Source: Patescibacteria group bacterium
GTDB taxonomy: Bacteria > Patescibacteriota > Minisyncoccia > UBA9983
Assembly: GCA_018827845.1 (NCBI GenBank)
Contig: JAHJXC010000007.1
Coordinates: 1 to 8,986 of the forward strand
Direction: 5' to 3'
Length of the DNA stretch: 8,986 nt
Positions within the stretch are counted from its first letter, which is position 1; each line of letters opens with the position of its first letter. The notes under the pieces were generated by a model. That model worked only from the letters and a program-made list of their open reading frames with translations. It was not told the origin of the DNA and made no database searches. The position numbers and the translations under genes were made by a program. Below, piece after piece: positions 4,955 to 8,986 of the stretch.

Positions 4955-4976
4955 GGCGACTCCCTCCGGGCGGACA
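4955..4976. repeat. 22-bp direct repeat, copy 2 (abuts holA stop codon)
   Basis: Exact second copy of 4212-4233, 743 bases away in the same orientation. Its last base is directly followed by the complement of the holA stop codon (4977-4979), and it lies 18 bases after the toxin gene. The pair brackets the toxin-antitoxin cassette with its promoter. Confidence 0.85.
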
Positions 4977-5846
4977 TTAGATATTTAAAATAAATTTTTC
5001 CAAGCCGATTTCGAATTCTGCCTGGCCTTTGCGGGTTTTGTGATAAAGATTTACTAATTGCCATGATAAATTATTTAATTCTTCTTTGGTAAAATTATTT
5101 ATATTTCTCAATGTTTTTTTAATGACAAAAGGATGCAGATTAAGGCCGTGGGGTTGATTTTTTACTAAAATTAAAGTTTTTATTTGCCACCAGATTTTCC
5201 AGAAAACTTCTTCTGCGGTTATGCCATTAAAAAGCGCTTTTTGAAACAAAATCCAGGCTGTTTTCCTGTCTTTGTAAGCAAAAGCATCACAAATCTGAAA
5301 AGGATTATATTGTTCTTTTGTCTCAGCCCGTTTTATTTCTCCTCCCAAGGCAGAGATATCTATTTCTGAAGAAACACGCCATAGATCACTGCTGTATTTC
5401 TCAGTTATTTTATCCTGAGTATCTAAGGATAATTTTATTTTTCTTTTGCCTGCCTCCTCCTGAATCCATTTTTTTAATTTTGCGCCTGAAAGCAAATCAA
5501 ATTTTTGTATTTTCTCCGCACTTTTTTTAAACAACGCCAGGATATCATTGCCAACCTCTTTTTCCAAAAACAAAAAAATGTTTTCTGAATCTGCGCACCT
5601 TTCAAGATTATTAAGAATAAAGTTTGAAGCTGATTTGTTTTCCACTATATCAATGCAGACAATAATACTTCTTTCGTTGAAAAGATTTTTTGATTTTAAG
5701 AAACTCTCAAATTCCTCGGCATTAAAACTTTCTCCGCTTATTCGAAAAATTCCAAAATCTTTTGTCTTTGAACGAAAAAAGTCCAGAAGCTCGTTCAGCT
5801 TCTGCCTGCTCCTATAGGTATCCTTGCCAAAAAGCAAATAGAGCAT
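4977..5846 (-). CDS. holA: DNA polymerase III subunit delta
   Basis: A 289-residue delta subunit of the clamp loader, which opens the sliding clamp and loads it on primed DNA together with delta-prime and DnaX. The N-terminus MLYLLFGKDTYRSRQKLNEL is the usual delta start (strand, GxDxY/F, then helix). The later block FQICDAFAYKDRKTAWILFQ with GITAEEVFWKIWWQIKTLI and the final LSWQLVNLYHKTRKGQAEFE with IGLEKFIL match the third domain. The N-terminal AAA-like domain lacks a P-loop, as normal for delta. It is about 40-60 residues shorter than well-studied homologues (roughly 330-345), with no sign of frameshift; this looks like reduction. It begins 1 base after the response regulator stop and is probably co-transcribed with it. 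Confidence 0.9.
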   Translation of the reverse strand: MLYLLFGKDTYRSRQKLNELLDFFRSKTKDFGIFRISGESFNAEEFESFLKSKNLFNERSIIVCIDIVENKSASNFILNNLERCADSENIFLFLEKEVGNDILALFKKSAEKIQKFDLLSGAKLKKWIQEEAGKRKIKLSLDTQDKITEKYSSDLWRVSSEIDISALGGEIKRAETKEQYNPFQICDAFAYKDRKTAWILFQKALFNGITAEEVFWKIWWQIKTLILVKNQPHGLNLHPFVIKKTLRNINNFTKEELNNLSWQLVNLYHKTRKGQAEFEIGLEKFILNI

Positions 5847-5847
5847 A

Positions 5848-6216
5848 CTAGATGATGCTTTTTATTTTTCTCACTATTTCTTCGGGCGTGAAATTAACCT
5901 TGATCATAAAATCAACAGCGCCCAATGCGATAGCCTTTTCAATCTCCTCTTTTTGCCCAAGATTGCTCAAAATGATAACAGGAATGTCTTTTGTTTTTTC
6001 ATCTTTTTTGATAATAGAGAGAATGCCGAAGCCGTCCAGCACAGGCAGAATAAGATCCAAGACTATCAAGTTCGGTTTTTTCTCTTCCAAAATACTAAGC
6101 GCTTGCCTGCTGTCAGAAGCCACCAATACTTCAAAACCTTCATTGACCAATTTTTTGGAAATAAGGTTTTGAAAGAATGTATCGTCTTCAATTATAAGGA
6201 TGGTTTTCTTGTCCAT
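5848..6216 (-). CDS. Single-domain response regulator (CheY-like receiver)
   Basis: A 122-residue stand-alone receiver domain. The acidic pocket is E10 D11 D12, the phosphoryl acceptor is D54 (NLIVLDLILPVLDGFG), the switch Ser is S84 (VIILSN), and the conserved lysine is K106 (DFMIK). The usual KP after the last strand reads KVNFTPEEI, so the cis-proline is absent. There is no output domain, so it must act by protein contact or as a phosphate relay. No histidine kinase is in the window. It lies between the surface protein gene (8-base gap) and holA (1-base gap) on the same strand. No Shine-Dalgarno is seen before the ATG. Confidence 0.93.
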   Translation of the reverse strand: MDKKTILIIEDDTFFQNLISKKLVNEGFEVLVASDSRQALSILEEKKPNLIVLDLILPVLDGFGILSIIKKDEKTKDIPVIILSNLGQKEEIEKAIALGAVDFMIKVNFTPEEIVRKIKSII

Positions 6217-6224
6217 ATCTTTAA

Positions 6225-8986
6225 TTATATTCTATTTACTTTTTCTTGCAATATCTTTGTTATCTCAGAGAGCAGCTGTATAACCTTCATCTGAAGTAAT
6301 TTAATCTGCTCTTTGAGCTGTTCAATCTCGCTAGCAGGCGGGCTAACATACTGGCTGCTGAATATTTCATTGAGTTTCTGTCTGGTCGCAGGACCAGCGA
6401 GCCCATAACCAGTGGTTTCCGGAGTTCCAGAAGTGGCAATATTGTATTTTTCCTGGAATCTCTGGACTGCTTTGATTGTCAGTTCTCCGTAATAGCCAGT
6501 AATTTCCCCTTCAGGATAAATTTCTTTGTTTTGAGATAACATCTGCTGAAGAATTTTTACTTGTTCTGATTTTATAGCAACCGCAAAAGGACCAGTAAGA
6601 TTTGGAAAAGTTGAAATGAATAAAGGTGATGGGCTTGGTGATGGGCTTGGTGATGGCGAAGGACTAGATGATGGTGATGGAGATGGAGGAGTATATGTGC
6701 AAGATTGAGACAATACTAGACTGCCTCCTGTACACCCAAGAGGAGATTGTTCAGAAACAGTGCGTGACTGGGTATTGTCTGGCTGGCAGGAAGACCAGTC
6801 AGAGTAAGTAAAAGAGGCGCAGGTTGGAGGAATGTAAACACAGGGTTGGGAGAGAGTTGGATTGCCTCCATCGCATCCTTGAGGCAACTGGCTGACAATA
6901 GTTCTCGTTTGAGTATTGTTTGCCTGACACTGTGCCCAGCTGAAATAAGTGAAAGCAGTGCAGAAAGGAGGAATGGGAATATAAGTGCAGGACCGGGAAA
7001 GAATAGGGTTGCCGCCCGTGCAACCTGTGGGAGATTGGGACACAATGGTTCTAGTTTGAGTATTGTTTGCCTGGCAGGAAGACCAGTCAGAGTAAGTAAA
7101 AGAGGCGCAGGTTGGAGGCGTATAAACACAGGATTGAGTGAGAACAGGGCTACCTCCTGTGCATCCTTGTGGCGAGGAAGAAATTACATTTCTAGATTGA
7201 GTATTATTGGGCTGACATGAGCTCCAGCCGGAGTAAGTAAAAGAGGCGCAGATATTGCTTTGAGTGACAACAGAAACAACATTGGAAAGACCTGAAATGT
7301 TTAGAACTTCATCAGAGGTCTTGATTGCAAAGTAATAGGTGGTATTAGGTGATAAACCAACCACAGAGTAGGATTGATTGCTACCAGCTACTAAAGGCGC
7401 GGGTTCGCCTGTTACTTGAATGGCTGAAGACCAACTTGTCCCGCTCAGCGGACTTGTGCTGTATCTAATATCATATTCAGCCGCAGTCCCAGAATTTCCA
7501 TCATCGCCGGGCGAGGTCCAAGTCAAATTAACTGAGGTCTGAGTAATATTAGAAGCAGATAAATTACTAATAGCAGCAGGCGGGGTGGTGTCTACGGTAT
7601 TAATACTGCTCAAAAAAAACTTATCTAAAAGGCTTTCTGCTTTTCCGGCGCTTGTGCAATCAGTAGCAGGATACAGCCTAAATGCATAGTTGCGTCCCGG
7701 TAAAATCCAGTCAGCAGACTCTTTACCTTTCTCCGCACAAATGAGAATTTCTTCTGGGCCTCCATCTATACTAACCATTACTTGAGCTAAAGATTTCCCG
7801 CTCGACCAAAAAATATTAGAGGTACAGGTGCTTTGTCCTGGTAAGGGTATGCATAAATTCGGGGAACCGGTTATAACAGGAGGTGGAAAATAAAACTTAA
7901 AATCAAAAGGAAATCCTGCGTTATATTCCTCCGGATTAACAACGTTATAAGGACTAGGCCAAAATGCCACACTTTGCAAGAGTTTCCGTTTTGTATACTC
8001 CGAGGCAAAGGCCTGTCCGATATCCCAACGCTTATCCGCATTTTTATCCGGTAAATAATATGTCTCTGCTATCGCAGCCTGCACCCCAGGAAAAACAGCA
8101 GCGAGGTCATCAAATACTCTGCTAACCAAAGCAGCATAACTGTTAGAAACAGGGTCCGGATACAAAGAAAAATCCAGACGATCAGGAATCCTAAGATTAT
8201 TACGGAGCATAAAATCGATAGAACGATACAGCCAGTATAATGACCTATGCTTGTTAAGAATAGGATATTGTGTATCTATAAAATTTCCGTCCATCACTGC
8301 ATTTTCGCTGCCCTCGGCAAGAAAATAAAGTGAACCGGGTATGCCATATGAATTACTCTGCTGTAAAAAATACGGGTATAGCTCCTTAAGAAACTTTTCT
8401 TGATTTGTCTTGGCTCCGATCATCACTTCCCCATCTAAATATACCAACTCTATGACTCTTTCTCCTTTTGGATTCTTAATGTCATATATTGTTTTAAACA
8501 GGTCTGATATGGCCTTCTTTCCTCTGTTTATAAAATCCGGCCAAGTTACATTGTACCACTGCCCTCCTATATTATTAGAATCCTGCCAAGAAGGCTCTGT
8601 ATAATTTGCGCTTCCATTCCATAATATGCTAAGTTGTAAGCTTAAATAATTTCCATCGCTACCTTGGATGCTTCCTACATCTTGCACATATTGCCTTATG
8701 TTCGCTAATTGCGCAGAAGAAAATGGAAAAGTAAGCCTCCAAGACAACGAAGAAGCGCTTTCTGCTTCAGTATTATCCACTAACCATAGATTAGTCTTAA
8801 TCAACTTAACCCCTTGATCTGCAATTGACTGAAGCTGACTTTGAACTAGTGCCCGGATTGCAGGAGTATTATATTGTTTGATAAATGCGGTATTCTCAAA
8901 ATCTTTAGCAGTGGAATGATAATTGATAGCAACTCTGTAACCTTTGCTACTGTCTGTAACCACAGCTGTAACGTATATTGTATTCA
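6225..8986 (-). CDS. Large multidomain surface protein, N-terminus beyond the window
   Basis: Open for 920 codons with no stop up to the right edge, so the true start lies outside; a GTG at 8963 is only an internal Val (residues below are counted from it). Residues 1-360 look like a glycoside-hydrolase-type barrel: successive strands GVKLIKTNLWLVDN, YLSLQLSILWN, VIELVYLDGEV, GSLYFLAEG, DFSLYPDP, AAIAETYY, SVAFWPSP. E179 and E300 sit where clan GH-A enzymes carry their acid/base and nucleophile. Then come a beta-sandwich domain with four or five Cys (362-450), an FN3 domain (459-568), four Cys repeats (572-760), a Pro-Ser spacer (761-780), a PG_binding_1-like domain (792-867, FQEKYNIA, TGYGLAGPATRQKLN) and a C-terminal coiled coil (878-912). 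It is probably secreted and cell-wall bound. The catalytic assignment is inference. Confidence 0.8.
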   Translation of the reverse strand, partial: NTIYVTAVVTDSSKGYRVAINYHSTAKDFENTAFIKQYNTPAIRALVQSQLQSIADQGVKLIKTNLWLVDNTEAESASSLSWRLTFPFSSAQLANIRQYVQDVGSIQGSDGNYLSLQLSILWNGSANYTEPSWQDSNNIGGQWYNVTWPDFINRGKKAISDLFKTIYDIKNPKGERVIELVYLDGEVMIGAKTNQEKFLKELYPYFLQQSNSYGIPGSLYFLAEGSENAVMDGNFIDTQYPILNKHRSLYWLYRSIDFMLRNNLRIPDRLDFSLYPDPVSNSYAALVSRVFDDLAAVFPGVQAAIAETYYLPDKNADKRWDIGQAFASEYTKRKLLQSVAFWPSPYNVVNPEEYNAGFPFDFKFYFPPPVITGSPNLCIPLPGQSTCTSNIFWSSGKSLAQVMVSIDGGPEEILICAEKGKESADWILPGRNYAFRLYPATDCTSAGKAESLLDKFFLSSINTVDTTPPAAISNLSASNITQTSVNLTWTSPGDDGNSGTAAEYDIRYSTSPLSGTSWSSAIQVTGEPAPLVAGSNQSYSVVGLSPNTTYYFAIKTSDEVLNISGLSNVVSVVTQSNICASFTYSGWSSCQPNNTQSRNVISSSPQGCTGGSPVLTQSCVYTPPTCASFTYSDWSSCQANNTQTRTIVSQSPTGCTGGNPILSRSCTYIPIPPFCTAFTYFSWAQCQANNTQTRTIVSQLPQGCDGGNPTLSQPCVYIPPTCASFTYSDWSSCQPDNTQSRTVSEQSPLGCTGGSLVLSQSCTYTPPSPSPSSSPSPSPSPSPSPSPLFISTFPNLTGPFAVAIKSEQVKILQQMLSQNKEIYPEGEITGYYGELTIKAVQRFQEKYNIATSGTPETTGYGLAGPATRQKLNEIFSSQYVSPPASEIEQLKEQIKLLQMKVIQLLSEITKILQEKVNRI
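6624..6686 (-). repeat. Pro-Ser dipeptide repeat region
   Basis: Encodes about 20 residues of nearly uninterrupted SP dipeptides between the fourth cysteine repeat and the peptidoglycan-binding domain. It is likely an extended wall-spanning spacer. On the plus strand it appears as imperfect repeats of GATGGGCTTGGT-like units, prone to slippage and length variation. Confidence 0.85.
6783..6830. repeat. 48-bp exact direct repeat within Cys-repeat array, copy 1
   Basis: Identical over 48 bases to 7071-7118, at a distance of 288 bases (96 codons, two repeat units). It spans the boundary region of units four and three, while synonymous differences elsewhere in these units are frequent. Confidence 0.9.
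7071..7118. repeat. 48-bp exact direct repeat within Cys-repeat array, copy 2
   Basis: Second copy of the 48-base segment at 6783-6830, covering the start of unit two. A shorter 21-base part (7231-7251) is shared with unit one, but unit three is clearly diverged over the same stretch. Confidence 0.9.

Larger units (their letters stand above)
6684..7250 (-). repeat. Four tandem TSP1-like cysteine repeats
   Basis: Four units of 47-49 residues starting at C572, C619, C668 and C715. Each has four Cys spaced 11, 18 and 11 (C572, C583, C601, C612 in the first) and the pattern CxxFTYSxWSSCQxNNTQ, R-T/N-V/I, GCTGGxPxLSQSCxYxPP. The WSxC plus following Arg recalls thrombospondin type 1 repeats, which use W-R stacking and disulfides. 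The match is at pattern level only. The units probably form a disulfide-stabilised stalk or adhesive array. Confidence 0.75.

Noticed and set aside
4058..4976. Classical integrative element using tRNA-Lys as attachment site
   Set aside because: The direct repeats do not include the tRNA 3' end and no integrase gene is present, so only a repeat-flanked cassette is claimed.
4867..5064. Minus-strand frame beginning inside the toxin gene and covering the holA end
   Set aside because: It overlaps two well-supported genes and its conserved-looking peptide is again the translated 22-base repeat.
5184..5817. Plus-strand frames opposite holA and the receiver gene, and minus-strand frames inside abiEii, the lamin-tail and YkuK-like genes
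   Set aside because: They are antisense or out-of-frame shadows with low-complexity composition and no family motifs.
6684..7250. CRISPR array
   Set aside because: The periodic DNA is a protein repeat in an open frame with units of 141-147 bases and graded divergence, without short identical repeats and unique spacers.
8961..8963. GTG as the true start of the large surface protein
   Set aside because: The frame stays open upstream to the window edge (encoding NTIYVTAV before it), no signal peptide follows the GTG, and no ribosome binding site precedes it.

Overview
The window looks like part of a Patescibacteria (Candidate Phyla Radiation) genome, probably of the Parcubacteria type. This is inferred from gene content and style. 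The DNA is AT-rich and genes are packed with gaps of 1-15 bases or short overlaps. Almost no start has a recognisable Shine-Dalgarno. DNA polymerase III delta is short, the tRNA lacks an encoded CCA, and there is a membrane-anchored lamin-tail protein and a very large surface protein with Pro-Ser linker and peptidoglycan-binding domain. TAA, TAG and TGA all end genes, so the standard bacterial code is sufficient.

Left part (1-3709). A toxin-antitoxin pair, mntA-hepT (hepT cut by the left edge), points leftward. From the same 184-base spacer an abiEi-abiEii pair reads rightward. It is followed within 2 bases by a lamin-tail-domain protein with a cysteine-rich insertion, then a DoxX-like membrane protein and a YkuK-type RNase H-fold protein. 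The YkuK-like gene carries an in-frame palindromic DNA insert.

Middle part (3710-4980). This is a dense zone of small repeats: a GC-rich double hairpin, a GIY-YIG protein whose stop codon lies inside tRNA-Lys(UUU), overlapping hairpins, and a RelB/DinJ-RelE/YafQ-type toxin-antitoxin cassette. The cassette has a near-consensus promoter. Its leader is bounded by a 14-base perfect inverted repeat that covers the antitoxin start codon. The cassette lies between two exact 22-base direct repeats, the second ending directly against the holA stop codon.

Right part (4977-8986, minus strand). A probable three-gene unit runs surface protein, single-domain response regulator, holA, with gaps of 8 and 1 bases. 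The surface protein enters from beyond the right edge. It reads as a glycosidase-like barrel, a beta-sandwich domain, FN3, four cysteine repeats, a Pro-Ser spacer, a peptidoglycan-binding domain and a coiled coil.

The most notable themes are three different toxin-antitoxin systems within 5 kb, and several unrelated palindromic elements that have been recruited into, or sit exactly against, coding sequences, a start codon and a stop codon.
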